Assembly (NCBI GenBank): GCA_026991575.1
Contig: JALXBF010000095.1
Span: forward strand, 1 to 58,813
Reading direction: 5' to 3'
Source: Planctomycetota bacterium
GTDB lineage: Bacteria > Planctomycetota > Planctomycetia > JALXBF01
Length of the DNA stretch: 58,813 bases
Within the stretch, counting starts at the first letter, position 1. Each line of letters opens with the position of its first letter. Both the position numbers and the translations under genes were made by a program. This document shows positions 19,443 to 28,741 of the stretch, piece by piece. The notes under the pieces are model-generated. The model did no database searches. It was not told where the DNA came from and saw nothing but the letters and a program-made list of their open reading frames with translations.

Positions 19443-21923
19443 ATGCATCGACCGGGTAGCCTCACCGACTGCTCCGTGCCCGTACGGCCGCCTGTTGCGG
19501 CGGTGTCGGTTATGAGGACGGCGCGGCGTCTGCCGATGCGGCACCCGGCGGTGGCGGCGGCCGCACTCGCCGTGCTGTTGTACGCCGCGCTACTCGCCCC
19601 GTCGCTGACCGGTCGTGCGGTGCTGGCGCCGACGGACATGCTGATCAGTGCCGGACTGGTCGGCGCCAGTCCCAGTTGGCAACAGCGCGTCGACAGGGCG
19701 GCGAACGAACTGCTCTTCGATCCTGTCCTGGTTTTCCTGCCGTGGATGCACTTTGCGGCCGACGAACTCCACCACGGTAGGCTGCCGCTGTGGAACCCTT
19801 ACATCTTCTGTGGGGCCCCCTTCCTGGCAGCGAACCAATCCGCCTTGTTCTCGCCGTTCCGGTGGCTCTTCTTCGCCGTGCCTGTGCCCGGGACACTGGC
19901 CTGGCTCCAGCTTCCGAAAGCTGCGGTGGCGGCTGCCGGTGCCTGTGTGGCACTGGTGGCGCTTGGCGTGCGCCGCTGGCTTGCCATGCTGCTCGGGGCA
20001 GCCTATCCGTTGGCCGGTTTCCACTTCGCCTGGTTGCTGTATCCGCTCAGCGACACGGCCGTCTGGCTGCCGTGGGTCTTTGTGACAACCCACCGTTGCG
20101 TGGTGCGACCTGACGTGAAAGCCTCTCTGGGGTTGGCCGCTGCCACGGCTCTGTGTTGCCTGGCCGGACACCTGGAGACCGCCGCACAGATCCTACTTGG
20201 CTCGGGCCTCTACGCTCTCGCGCTGGCACTCGTGTGCTGCGTGCGCGGCCGGCCTGCCAGAGCAGTACTGGTTGCAGGGCTGTCGCTCGCAGCAGGCTAC
20301 GGGCTCGGACTTGCTGCAGCGGCACCCCAGATCCTGCCCACTGCCGAATACCTGCTTCGGAGCCAGCGCGTCGCGCTGCGTGCCGAACGACTCATCGAGC
20401 AAGGGCTCAGGGAGCCGCACCGGTGGACCGAAGTCCTTCGGATGATCGAACCCTATGCGTTCGGCTCGCGCCAGCGCGGGAGCCACGAGCTGGTCGAGAT
20501 CTGTTTCAACGAGGGCGGAGTCAACGGATATGTTGGCGCGACGGCGCTGCTGATTCTGGCTCCACTTGGCCTGGCCCAACGGCGCCGACGTCGGTATGCA
20601 CTGGCCCTTGCGATTGCCGGGCTCATTGCAGCTGCGCCGGCACTTCGCCTGCCCGTGTTGCGGGCCGTCGAACAGCTGCCGCCTCTGAATGCCATGAACA
20701 ATGCCCGCTGGTTGCTGGTGACCGGCTGGGCTGTGCTGAGCCTGGCTGCGCTTGGCCTGGAAGCGGTGCTTGCCCGCGACCGGAACGTGCAGGCGGTCTG
20801 CTGGCTGGTTGCGGCGGTTGGTACGGCGGTGGGAATTTTCGGCCTGCTGGTCGTTATGGCACCGCCCCCGCGGGTCGTGCACCTGTTTACCGCAGAGGCG
20901 TGGCCGTGGTTCCGAGTGTATTTCGCTGCGGCTGCGGCCGTGGTGCTTATCGGTGGTGTTCTGTGCGGTGTGGTTGCCTGGCATGCCGCCGCCGCGCCGA
21001 CTTTACGTCGCGGCCGCATCGTTACGGTCCTCGTACTAGCCCTGGCTTTGCTGCTGCTGGTGGAGCTCTGCTATCATGCCGGCGGCTACAATCCGCAGGT
21101 GTCGCCGGCAACCTACTATCCAGAGACTGCCCTCACGGCCGAGCTTCGCCGGCTGGTGGATCGGGACAGCCGGGTACTCGGCCTTGCCGGTGCGTTAGCA
21201 CCGAACATCGGCATGATGTACGGGCTGAGGGACGTGCGTGGCTACGATGCGGTGGATCCGTTGCCATACGTGGAACTGCTGGCGGCGGCCAACCCCAAGA
21301 GTCCTGCCCGCTCCTACGCAGTGACGCTACGTTACTGGTCTGGCCCTCACCCGATCCTCGACGCCCTCGCCGTGCGCTGGGTGGTCAGCCCGGTCAGGTT
21401 GCGCACGGATCACTGGTATGAGCACGGCCGGTTCGCTGACCTGTGGCTCTACGAGAACCTGGACGCAATGCCACGCGTCTACGTCCCGGCTCGTGCCCGG
21501 GTGGAGCCGCTGCCTGAGAGGCGACTCCGCGAACTTGGCTCTGGAACCGTCCACCCCCGGGAGATGGTGTTGATTTCGGAGAATGTGACGCTGCCACCGG
21601 GCCCGTACCGGGGCAGTGCCCGACTGGTGCGGGACGAGCCGTGCGCGGTGGACATTGAAGTGAGGATGGAACGTCCCGGGGTCGTGGTCCTGGCCGATGG
21701 CTGGGACCCGGGCTGGCGCGTGAGCATCGATGGCATCCCGGCCCGGCCTCTGCAAGCAAACCACGCCCTACGCGCGGTCGTGGTTCCCGCCGGCGTTCAC
21801 CTGGTGAGCTGGCGGTATCGGCCGGCCAGCGTCGTGGCCGGGTTCGGGATCGGTGTGGGGGCGTGGTTGGTGCTCGGGGCTATGACGTTGATGCTTGGGA
21901 AGCGTCGCCGCGACTCCGTGTGA
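19443..21923 (+). CDS. YfhO-like polytopic membrane protein
   Basis: Large membrane protein, about 826 aa, resembling the YfhO group of glycosyltransferase-C-like envelope proteins. An early external loop carries LPLWNPYIFCGAPFLAANQS, typical of the group. Many helices follow to about residue 560. A soluble C-terminal part with Tyr- and Pro-rich segments ends in a final helix (ASVVAGFGIGVGAWLVLG). YfhO-type proteins help glycosylate wall or lipid polymers in some Firmicutes; the role here is unknown. Three ATG starts are possible (19413, 19443, 19512). I prefer 19443, which has GGGGAGA seven bases upstream. Its 3' end overlaps the convergent gene by 44 bases. Confidence 0.82.
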   Translation: MHRPGSLTDCSVPVRPPVAAVSVMRTARRLPMRHPAVAAAALAVLLYAALLAPSLTGRAVLAPTDMLISAGLVGASPSWQQRVDRAANELLFDPVLVFLPWMHFAADELHHGRLPLWNPYIFCGAPFLAANQSALFSPFRWLFFAVPVPGTLAWLQLPKAAVAAAGACVALVALGVRRWLAMLLGAAYPLAGFHFAWLLYPLSDTAVWLPWVFVTTHRCVVRPDVKASLGLAAATALCCLAGHLETAAQILLGSGLYALALALVCCVRGRPARAVLVAGLSLAAGYGLGLAAAAPQILPTAEYLLRSQRVALRAERLIEQGLREPHRWTEVLRMIEPYAFGSRQRGSHELVEICFNEGGVNGYVGATALLILAPLGLAQRRRRRYALALAIAGLIAAAPALRLPVLRAVEQLPPLNAMNNARWLLVTGWAVLSLAALGLEAVLARDRNVQAVCWLVAAVGTAVGIFGLLVVMAPPPRVVHLFTAEAWPWFRVYFAAAAAVVLIGGVLCGVVAWHAAAAPTLRRGRIVTVLVLALALLLLVELCYHAGGYNPQVSPATYYPETALTAELRRLVDRDSRVLGLAGALAPNIGMMYGLRDVRGYDAVDPLPYVELLAAANPKSPARSYAVTLRYWSGPHPILDALAVRWVVSPVRLRTDHWYEHGRFADLWLYENLDAMPRVYVPARARVEPLPERRLRELGSGTVHPREMVLISENVTLPPGPYRGSARLVRDEPCAVDIEVRMERPGVVVLADGWDPGWRVSIDGIPARPLQANHALRAVVVPAGVHLVSWRYRPASVVAGFGIGVGAWLVLGAMTLMLGKRRRDSV

Positions 21924-22812
21924 CGTCGGCAGCTGCGCGAGCAAGCTCAATGCCCCCGGCCAGATCCAGGATCGGTGTGGCTCCCTCGATGACCACGTCG
22001 TAGAAATGCCTCAGCGCGCGTTCTTCGGCGGCCGGTTCTGCCGTCAGCTGCTCGCGGTGAACTTCGCCCCCATCAGACCATTCGATCGTCTCGGGAAGTC
22101 GCACCGTCGCCGTGCCACGCTCTGCGGTTACCCGGATGAGCACCGCATGGGAGCGGGCGTCGTCGTGACCTTGATCGGCTTGCGTGGTGAACGCCACCGT
22201 AAACGGAATTCCGCCGACCGTGCCGGACCAACCGGTGCCCGTGCTTGTCAGCGACTCAAGCCGGACTGCTTGGCGATCACGGATCGTGCTGATCCAGTAG
22301 ATCGCTTGCTGCAGAGCGGCGTCGGCGCTACCGCCAGTGTCAACCCGGTCCGTGCCGACCGTGAACTCAACTTGTTTTGGCGTTCCCAGTCGGTCACGAC
22401 AGAGCCGGGCTAACCGTGCCGTTGCCGGAGCCCACGACCAACTCAACGCCAGCTCCACGGGTGCCCGGCACGAGGCCAGCCGCTGTGCCGTCTGGGCATC
22501 GGCCAGTTCGTCCGCCGGGAGCGGGTAGTTCACCAGAACCGGCTTGTTCAGCTCGCAGCAGGCCAACAATGGCAGCGGCCCGTACCAGGTCGGGCTGACC
22601 AGCAGGATGGCTTGCACGTCGCAACGGCTGATCAGTACACGAAAGCCCTCGGTGACATCGCAACCCAACTCGACTGCCTGGCGTCGTGCGCGGTGCGCGA
22701 CCGGGTCGTGCAGGCTGACGACGAGAAAGAGGTTCGAGAGGCGGTCAAGAACGGGGCGAATCCGTTCGTGCCAGCTCTGGCCCAGGCCGATGACTCCCAC
22801 TTGCAGCGGCAC
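21880..22812 (-). CDS. Gfo/Idh/MocA-like oxidoreductase, divergent
   Basis: A 310-aa protein beginning with LQVGVIGLGQSWHERIRP, a Rossmann start as in Gfo/Idh/MocA dehydrogenases. The later segment NKPVLVNYPLPADE sits where those enzymes have the EKP motif, but the Lys-Pro is not kept. Catalytic function is therefore doubtful and it may bind rather than oxidise a ligand. The C-terminal half has the beta-sheet character expected of the family. It starts at a GTG (22812) with AAGGAG upstream, 25 bases after the small protein gene. It overlaps the YfhO-like gene tail to tail by 44 bases. Confidence 0.7.
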   Translation of the reverse strand: MPLQVGVIGLGQSWHERIRPVLDRLSNLFLVVSLHDPVAHRARRQAVELGCDVTEGFRVLISRCDVQAILLVSPTWYGPLPLLACCELNKPVLVNYPLPADELADAQTAQRLASCRAPVELALSWSWAPATARLARLCRDRLGTPKQVEFTVGTDRVDTGGSADAALQQAIYWISTIRDRQAVRLESLTSTGTGWSGTVGGIPFTVAFTTQADQGHDDARSHAVLIRVTAERGTATVRLPETIEWSDGGEVHREQLTAEPAAEERALRHFYDVVIEGATPILDLAGGIELARAAADVTRSRGDASQASTS

Positions 22813-22837
22813 CTGTTCGTCTCCTTGCCCGAGCAGT

Positions 22838-23224
22838 TCAGCGTTCCAGGGAAGTGAGGGCCTCGTGCAGTGTGGCCAGTTGCCTGGCTACGGCCTGCTG
22901 GTCCACCTGAGCGGCTAGCTCGCCGAAACCAGCCCGCCGCAGCATGTCCGGCAGGTCGCGCTGCAGCCGGTGGAGTGTCCATTCGAGCATGTCGCCAATC
23001 TCTTCGTCCTTGGCATGGTGCACTTCGTTCTTGCCTTCAGGAGCGTAGACGTAGCGGGGATCGTGCGCGAAGCAGTAAAACTCCAAGAGGCGTGCCTCAC
23101 TCGGGCCGCCATGACGCCATACCGAGATGACTGGCCCTTCATCATCCAGCTCGCGGGCATACTCGAGCACGATCCGGATCGGGCCCGCGACAACGCTGCG
23201 GATGTGCCTGCGCTCGACCGTCAT
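22838..23224 (-). CDS. Conserved hypothetical protein, 128 aa
   Basis: Not recognised. A soluble, acidic protein with a beta-rich first half (VAGPIRIVLEYARELDDEG, ARLLEFYCFAHDPRYVY) and a helical second half (EEIGDMLEWTLHRLQRDLPDMLRRAGF). There is no signal peptide or membrane helix. GGAGAGG lies upstream of the ATG at 23224, supporting the start. It directly precedes the divergent Gfo/Idh-like gene on the same strand, 25 bases away, and probably shares its transcript. Confidence 0.72.
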   Translation of the reverse strand: MTVERRHIRSVVAGPIRIVLEYARELDDEGPVISVWRHGGPSEARLLEFYCFAHDPRYVYAPEGKNEVHHAKDEEIGDMLEWTLHRLQRDLPDMLRRAGFGELAAQVDQQAVARQLATLHEALTSLER

Positions 23225-23323
23225 TGTCTGCCTCTCCCTGCTTTGGGTTCCTGGCGGTCGATGTTGCCTGCAGGTGACTCATCCACTAGTTTAGCCCACT
23301 CGATGCTCTCAGGGCAGGGTGGG

Positions 23324-24154
23324 CTAGACCTTGCGGTGAGCGGTCCGGGCGGCGTAGGTTCCGTCGGGCAGAGGCACCAGTTCATAGTCGCCGAAGATGT
23401 TCGGCGCTTCTTGCTGGAGGATCCGTAGGATCTTCACGGCCACCTTGCGGATCTCCACCTCGGCATGCTCACTGGCACGCATTTCGATGAAGTGCCGCCA
23501 GGCGCGCGCATTGGCCGTGACGAAGATCTTCGTTTCGGTGGCGTTTGGCAGTACGCTACGGGCGGCTTGCCGTGCCAGCTTGCGCCGCATGGTCCGGTCC
23601 GGCACATCCTGGAACTTTTCCTGCAAGCGGCGTACGAGCGCACGGTAAGCATCGCGGGCGGTGCGCACGGCATGGCACCAGATCTCGTGCAGCTCCGGGT
23701 CTTCGGCGATGCAGTCCGGTTCAATGAAGCCTGCCTCCGATTCGTCCACGTACCGCTGGCTCAGCTGCGAGTAACCGAAGCCGGCCCGGTGCCGCACCAG
23801 CTCGTGCGTGAACGAGCGGCTGACGCCGACGATGACGAAGTTCCAGACGGCGTGTTCCAGCACACTGCCGTGGCCCATTTCGATCAGATGGCCGATGTAC
23901 TCCCGGTTGGTCTTTCGGCCTTTGCCATAGGACATGTAGCAGAGCCGTCCGGCCATCTCCACCAGTTGTTCGGCCCCGACTGCCGTGTCCGTCTGCCACT
24001 GAACGCCGTGCTCCCGCAGGAAGCGTTCGATTTCGGCTGGCTCGATCGACGAGCGGCCCACGAGGTAAACGGTCGGCTCTCGAATGATCGGCAGCTCATC
24101 CGCAGGACCGCCTTCGACGGCGTCACGTGGCTTGCCCGAGTCCAGCGTGGCCAT
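23324..24154 (-). CDS. thyX: FAD-dependent thymidylate synthase
   Basis: Flavin-dependent thymidylate synthase, 276 aa, methylating dUMP with methylene-tetrahydrofolate. The signature region reads RHRAGFGYSQLSQRY (121-135). The interval between RHR and the second serine is eight residues, one more than in the classical RHRX7S motif. The flavin/nucleotide stretch MGHGSVLEHAVWNF is present. The start at 24154 has AGGAGG upstream; the frame extends to 24262 but that part looks non-coding. Together with dcd it suggests a ThyX-based dTMP route, although absence of thyA elsewhere cannot be seen here. Confidence 0.95.
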   Translation of the reverse strand: MATLDSGKPRDAVEGGPADELPIIREPTVYLVGRSSIEPAEIERFLREHGVQWQTDTAVGAEQLVEMAGRLCYMSYGKGRKTNREYIGHLIEMGHGSVLEHAVWNFVIVGVSRSFTHELVRHRAGFGYSQLSQRYVDESEAGFIEPDCIAEDPELHEIWCHAVRTARDAYRALVRRLQEKFQDVPDRTMRRKLARQAARSVLPNATETKIFVTANARAWRHFIEMRASEHAEVEIRKVAVKILRILQQEAPNIFGDYELVPLPDGTYAARTAHRKV

Positions 24155-24482
24155 GGTCTGTTTCCTCCTGGGATGTTGCTCATTGTAACCGTGCGAGCTT
24201 GCCGGGCGCTGCTTGCCCCCGGGACCTGGCCAGCCTGTTTGCGACGGAGCCAGCAACAGCACTGATCCGGCTCACCGACACGACCGGTGATGCCGGCTCA
24301 ATGGGTACCACTGGAACGGCGGGGGCGCGGTCGGCGAGAACCGGTGATAATCCGTTTGCATATGGCCGAGTTATGACATAGGCTTGGGAGGTCGCCCGGC
24401 AGGCCTCAAAGTCTCACAGGGCGCTGGACTGAACGGACGATCGCTCAGACGAGACAGCGGAGCGCGCAGAAAGGGGTATGCG
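24155..24482. other. Divergent intergenic region, thyX / PAS-like gene
   Basis: 328 bases between two divergent genes with no open frame I would call. It should hold both promoters. GATAAT at 24346-24351 is a possible -10 box for the plus-strand gene, but no good -35 box accompanies it. No strong hairpin or repeat is seen. Confidence 0.5.
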
Positions 24483-25376
24483 ATGCCCTGCAATGACGAG
24501 TTGCTTGACGGGCGTGTCTTGGAGCGTTGGTTCCGTGTGCCTGTAGCCCAGCTTCCTGCCTTAGCGAGTTTTGTGGATCAGCTGCCGGTGCCCATCGCCG
24601 TGCTGGAATGTAGCGGTCAGGTCTGCTACGCCAACAGCGCTGCCCGGGCAAATCTCCATGAGGCATTGCCCCAGGTGCGACGTGCCGTCGGCTACCTGTG
24701 TCCGTGGGCCCGCAGTTGTCCGGACAAGCAGAACTGTGCACGCAAGGAGCATCCCGCAGCGCGGAGCCCGGTTACGTTGAAGGCCCCGCTGGACTCGAAC
24801 GCGCTGTTGGAAGTGGTCGCAGCTTGGCTGAGCCCGGAGAACCCTGGGCTGGTCCTCGCGACGTGGGCCGTTCGTTCCTTTGATCCCGCCACCCCAGCTG
24901 CAAGGAACGTGACGATGTCGGATGATGCCACCCCCAGACATAGTCCCGCTTCATCGCGGGAGACCGCCCAGGATCTCCTGGCCCAGCTTGATGCCGTCCA
25001 GGCCAACGCCGAAACCACGGCTCGGTTTGCCCGTGCCGAGGGCGATAGCCTTTGTGGTGAGTTGGCGACTCTGCAGGACATGAGCCACGCGTTTCTCGGA
25101 GCGGGTAGTCGGCTGGCGGCCGCTCTCGAGCACCTCGAGCAGCTGCTCGTACGGCTGCAACCAGGCCAGCCGGAATGGGGAGAGGTGCACGAAAGCTTGG
25201 CGCAGGTCAAGGAACAACTCTCCGGCCACTTGAGCCGCGGGGCCCTGTTGTACGAATCAGTTGTTCGAGCCATCGATGGTAGCCGCCGGGTGAGCGAAGT
25301 GGCGGTGGATGTGACGGCCGAGGCATCGAGCCTTGCTGCGCTGGCTTTGCATGCGCTACGGTCACTGGGCCGTTAG
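24483..25376 (+). CDS. PAS-like domain protein with coiled-coil region
   Basis: A 297-aa cytoplasmic protein. Residues about 25-100 resemble a PAS domain: LPVPIAVLECSGQVCYANSAA is the usual first strand pair. It is followed by a Cys-rich loop CPWARSCPDKQNCARK (Cys73, 79, 85) that could be redox- or metal-sensitive. Residues about 160-290 are helical with heptad-like Leu and Ala. No kinase, GGDEF or DNA-binding domain follows, so any output would pass to a partner. The start at 24483 has AAAGGGG upstream. It lies 258 bases before the adaptor/peptidase operon on the same strand, so it could be a sensor for it (inference). Confidence 0.68.
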   Translation: MPCNDELLDGRVLERWFRVPVAQLPALASFVDQLPVPIAVLECSGQVCYANSAARANLHEALPQVRRAVGYLCPWARSCPDKQNCARKEHPAARSPVTLKAPLDSNALLEVVAAWLSPENPGLVLATWAVRSFDPATPAARNVTMSDDATPRHSPASSRETAQDLLAQLDAVQANAETTARFARAEGDSLCGELATLQDMSHAFLGAGSRLAAALEHLEQLLVRLQPGQPEWGEVHESLAQVKEQLSGHLSRGALLYESVVRAIDGSRRVSEVAVDVTAEASSLAALALHALRSLGR

Positions 25377-25634
25377 TTCGGTGACCGAGGGCGTGGTTTC
25401 GCAGGCAGGCTGGAGCGGGTCGGACGACGATTCCGTGCGTTGTCTGGCCAAGGCAGCGGGGTGGTGTCCTCATTAGCCTGCCTGCGAAACCGTTTTCTCT
25501 GGACAATTCGGCCCGCAGCCGGTATGACGAACGGGCCACCGGCTGGCGCGCGGCGTAGAATTGACCGAGTTTTTGCATGTCGTTTGCGGGCGTTGTCTGC
25601 CGTGAGCAAGCAGGCCAGGCCATGGAGTTGCGGC

Positions 25635-27749
25635 ATGGCTCAGCAGCAGCTAGACCCGAAACAGCTCGAACGCACGAAGGAGGAGATCCGCCAGCTGATC
25701 CGACAGATGCAGGCCCTGGCCGAGCAGGATCTCCCGCCCGGCACTTTCTTCGCGGAGTACTTGACACGGCTGATCAAGGCGCTTGCTGCTGTCGGGGGAG
25801 CCATCTGGCTGCGGACGCCGTCCGGTCAGATCCAGCTTGCGTGCGAGTTGGCCTACCTGGACAAGGCCGACTGGACCCAGGATCGCAGCAGCACAGGCCA
25901 CGGGGCGTTTCTTGCCTTCTTGCTGGATGAAGGCGAGCCGAGCCTGCTGCGGCCGCACGCTGGGCCCGAAAAGCACGCGCTTCAGTTCCCGGACGCGAAT
26001 CCCTCCGATTTCAACCTGGTTGCCGTGCCGGTGATTGTCGAAAGGCAGCGCGTCGGTGTGGTTGAGGTTCTGCTGCAGACGGACCGGCGGCCCCAGGCGC
26101 TGGCCAACGCGGTGGAGTTCGTCCAGCGGCTTAGCACGATCATTGGTCAGTACATCCGACGCATGGAGTTGAAGGAGCTAGCTGGCCAGCAGGAGCTGTG
26201 GCGGCAGCTGGACGATTTCATCAAGCACATCCACTCCACCCTCGACCTGCGCGAGACGTGCTACCACGTCGTCAACGAGGCCAAACGGGTGCTGGGCTGT
26301 GACCGGGTCAGCATCGCGCTGATGCGTGGCCGCAAGGCTGCGGTGTATGCCGTAAGCGGTCAGGATACCGTCGAACGCAAGAGCAATCTTGTGCAGCAGA
26401 TGTCCAGGCTAGCCCGCGCCGTCATCAAGAGCAATGACAACATTAGCTTTGCAGGCTTACCGGACGAGAACTGGCCGCCGGCGGTGCGAGACTGCGTGGA
26501 TGCCTTCGTGCACGAGAGCGGTAGCAAGGCTCTGGCGGTGGTCCTGTTGCGTAAGCCGGTGCGGCGTCAGGCCGGCTCAGATGAGAAGAAGCAGGAGCAG
26601 GGCGAGCCGATCGGAGCACTGATCGTCGAGAAGCTACACGACAGTCGTGGCGTCGAGCAGTTGCGCCAGCAAGCAGAGGTACTGGCCGAGCATGCTTCGC
26701 GCGCGGTCAACAACGCGCTGGAGTACGAGCAGATCTTCCTGCTGCCGGTGTGGCGCACGATCGGCAAAGCCCGGGAATGGATGCGCGGCAAGAAGCTCGT
26801 AAAACTCATGGTCGTCCTGACCGTGGTCGTTGGGGTGACGGCTGCGCTGGTTTTCGTGCCCAAGGAGCTGCGTATCGAGGGGCGCGGAGAGATCCTACCA
26901 GAACACCGCCAGATTGTTTTCGCCCCCGAGGACGGCATCGTTGCGGAAGTATTGATCGACGATGGGCAACTGGTGGAGCAGGGACAGCTTATCCTGCGGC
27001 TGGATAATCCGGAACTGGTGCGTCAGCGGCAGGACGTGCGCCGTCAGTTGCTCGATGCCCAAACCCGTCTGCGGCAACTGGTGGCCATGATGGCAGCCGA
27101 ACGGAGAAGGGATGATCAGGGGCCGGGCCTACGGACGCAGATTGAGGCGGAGATCGACAGCCTGACCAAGCAGCTGGAGCTGTTCGACCAGCGGATCGCA
27201 TCGCTCCAGGTCCGTGCGCCGCTAGCGGGCATGATCGCTTCCTGGGACGTTCGGCGCAACCTGTTCCAGCGGCCGGTGAAACGCGGCGACATGCTCGTGA
27301 CGGTTGCCGACGTCGACGAGCGGACTTGGGAGCTGGAGGTCCGCATGCCAGAGGATCAGATGGGACACGTGCTGGAGGCGGCGGAGCGGCACGAGCGGGA
27401 GCAACTTGGCCCGTTGCGTGCGTCGTTCATGCTGGCCAGCCACCCGGAGCAGGTCTTCCGGGGCTACGTGAAGAAGATCGCCCCACAGGCTCAGTTTGAC
27501 AAGGAACGCCAGGAGCATGTCCACCTGGTGACGGTTGCACTGGATGGGGTCGAGAAGGTCGAGGTGGAGCGGATTCGCGAAGGAGACGTGGTCAAGGTGC
27601 GCGAGGTGATCCTGACGTTTAGCGACGGCCGTCAACTGCGGATGACTCCGGGGGCGGAGGTGCGTGCCAAGATCGACTGCGGCACAACCTCGCTCGGTTA
27701 CGCTCTCTTCCACGAAGTGATCGAGCTGGTGCACACCATTCTGTTCTGA
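25635..27749 (+). CDS. GAF-domain / HlyD-type membrane adaptor fusion
   Basis: A 704-aa fusion. After a short coiled coil come two GAF-like regions (about 30-170 and 195-375; the second has LDLRETCYHVVNEAKRVLGCDRVSIAL). One membrane helix lies near 388-410 (LMVVLTVVVGVTAALVFVP). Then a HlyD/membrane-fusion-type part has a barrel-sandwich start ELRIEGRGEILPEHRQIVFAPEDG, a coiled coil and a beta domain. The topology implies cytoplasmic sensing joined to a periplasmic adaptor in one chain. It is the first gene of a three-gene operon; the next starts 35 bases on. The ATG at 25635 has GGAG seven bases upstream. TAGAAT at 25556-25561 may be its -10 box. Confidence 0.85.
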   Translation: MAQQQLDPKQLERTKEEIRQLIRQMQALAEQDLPPGTFFAEYLTRLIKALAAVGGAIWLRTPSGQIQLACELAYLDKADWTQDRSSTGHGAFLAFLLDEGEPSLLRPHAGPEKHALQFPDANPSDFNLVAVPVIVERQRVGVVEVLLQTDRRPQALANAVEFVQRLSTIIGQYIRRMELKELAGQQELWRQLDDFIKHIHSTLDLRETCYHVVNEAKRVLGCDRVSIALMRGRKAAVYAVSGQDTVERKSNLVQQMSRLARAVIKSNDNISFAGLPDENWPPAVRDCVDAFVHESGSKALAVVLLRKPVRRQAGSDEKKQEQGEPIGALIVEKLHDSRGVEQLRQQAEVLAEHASRAVNNALEYEQIFLLPVWRTIGKAREWMRGKKLVKLMVVLTVVVGVTAALVFVPKELRIEGRGEILPEHRQIVFAPEDGIVAEVLIDDGQLVEQGQLILRLDNPELVRQRQDVRRQLLDAQTRLRQLVAMMAAERRRDDQGPGLRTQIEAEIDSLTKQLELFDQRIASLQVRAPLAGMIASWDVRRNLFQRPVKRGDMLVTVADVDERTWELEVRMPEDQMGHVLEAAERHEREQLGPLRASFMLASHPEQVFRGYVKKIAPQAQFDKERQEHVHLVTVALDGVEKVEVERIREGDVVKVREVILTFSDGRQLRMTPGAEVRAKIDCGTTSLGYALFHEVIELVHTILF

Positions 27750-27784
27750 ACCGGGACAGCTAAGCGCGATTCTGGAGCGATCTG

Positions 27785-28741
27785 ATGAGGCAACTTGCCA
27801 AAGTACCAGCCCGGCTGGTTCTTGCGATAAGCGGGATCGCTGGCCTGGTGGTTGCCCTGGCCAGCGGCGGCTGGTCGCGTGCCGAGCCACCGCTGGCCGA
27901 TGAGCCGGGCGTACTCGGCCCGTACGACGGCGTGGTGCTTAGCTGGAAGCAGGACATCACCCTTGCGGCACGCTTCGACCGCCAGCTGGTCGAACTCCGC
28001 GTGGACGAGGGTGATCTGGTCAGCGCCGGCGACCTGCTGGCTCGACTGGACGACGCGGAGGCGAGGCTGGCGGTGGCTGAGCGAAAGGCAGCCGTTGAGC
28101 GGGCCAAGGCGGAGGTGGCCTTGCAGAAAGCGCTGCTTGAAGAGTCGCGGGCGCAGCTGGAGGCCAACGCTTACCTGAGACGCAAGAACGCCATCAGCCA
28201 GGAAGAGTACCGCCAGTCCGAGGTCCGCGTCCAGGTGCAACAGCAGCGGGTCGTGGCGGCCGAGCGCGATCTGGAACAGGCAACCGTCGCCCTGGCTCAG
28301 GCGGAGTTGCTGCTGCAGATGCACTCGATCCACAGCCCGATCAATGGTCGCGTCGTGCGGGTGTTCTACCGCCGGGGGGCCTTCATTGATCGGACCGGCG
28401 AGAACGGCATGCGGCTGTTCCGTATCGTCAACGTTGACGTGCTGCGGGCCGTGGCCCGGGTACCGCTGGCTGACACGCTCCAGGTACGCCGGGGGCAGCC
28501 CGTGCAGTTCCAAGTCGACATGCCCTCGCTGCGCGATACCGACCTGGCAAGGAAAGTCTTCCACGGCAAGGTTACCTTCCTGGGACAGATCGATCCGGTA
28601 GACGGCACGCGTGAAATCTGGGCAGACATCCGCAACGAGGGCCGTCTCCTGGAGGCACATATGGTCGGGCGATTGTCGATCCTGACCGGCAGCCAGCCGA
28701 GGCAAGTTCGGTTGCCGGCAGGACCTGGCAGCTACCGATGA
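27785..28741 (+). CDS. HlyD-family periplasmic adaptor
   Basis: Membrane-fusion/efflux adaptor, 318 aa. An N-terminal helix (LVLAISGIAGLVVALA, about 10-28) anchors or exports it. The lipoyl-like half-motif GPYDGVVLSWKQDI and the return half MHSIHSPINGRVVRVFYRRG flank a long coiled-coil hairpin rich in Ala, Glu and Arg (about 90-175). A beta-barrel domain follows. It lies between the GAF-HlyD gene and the PqqD-M50-HlyD gene. Its stop overlaps the next start as ATGA, so the two are translationally coupled. No ABC, MFS or RND pump is next to it. Confidence 0.88.
   Translation: MRQLAKVPARLVLAISGIAGLVVALASGGWSRAEPPLADEPGVLGPYDGVVLSWKQDITLAARFDRQLVELRVDEGDLVSAGDLLARLDDAEARLAVAERKAAVERAKAEVALQKALLEESRAQLEANAYLRRKNAISQEEYRQSEVRVQVQQQRVVAAERDLEQATVALAQAELLLQMHSIHSPINGRVVRVFYRRGAFIDRTGENGMRLFRIVNVDVLRAVARVPLADTLQVRRGQPVQFQVDMPSLRDTDLARKVFHGKVTFLGQIDPVDGTREIWADIRNEGRLLEAHMVGRLSILTGSQPRQVRLPAGPGSYR

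Noticed and set aside
20153-21421. A 422-codon plus-strand open frame inside the first YfhO-like gene
   Set aside because: It overlaps a clearly coding frame, is rich in Arg, Gly, Cys and Pro, and has no recognisable domain; long shadow frames are expected in GC-rich DNA.
23292-23326. TAGCCCAC ... GTGGGCTA inverted repeat at the end of thyX as a terminator
   Set aside because: The arm includes the stop codon and no T tract follows in the direction of transcription, so I did not list it as a terminator.
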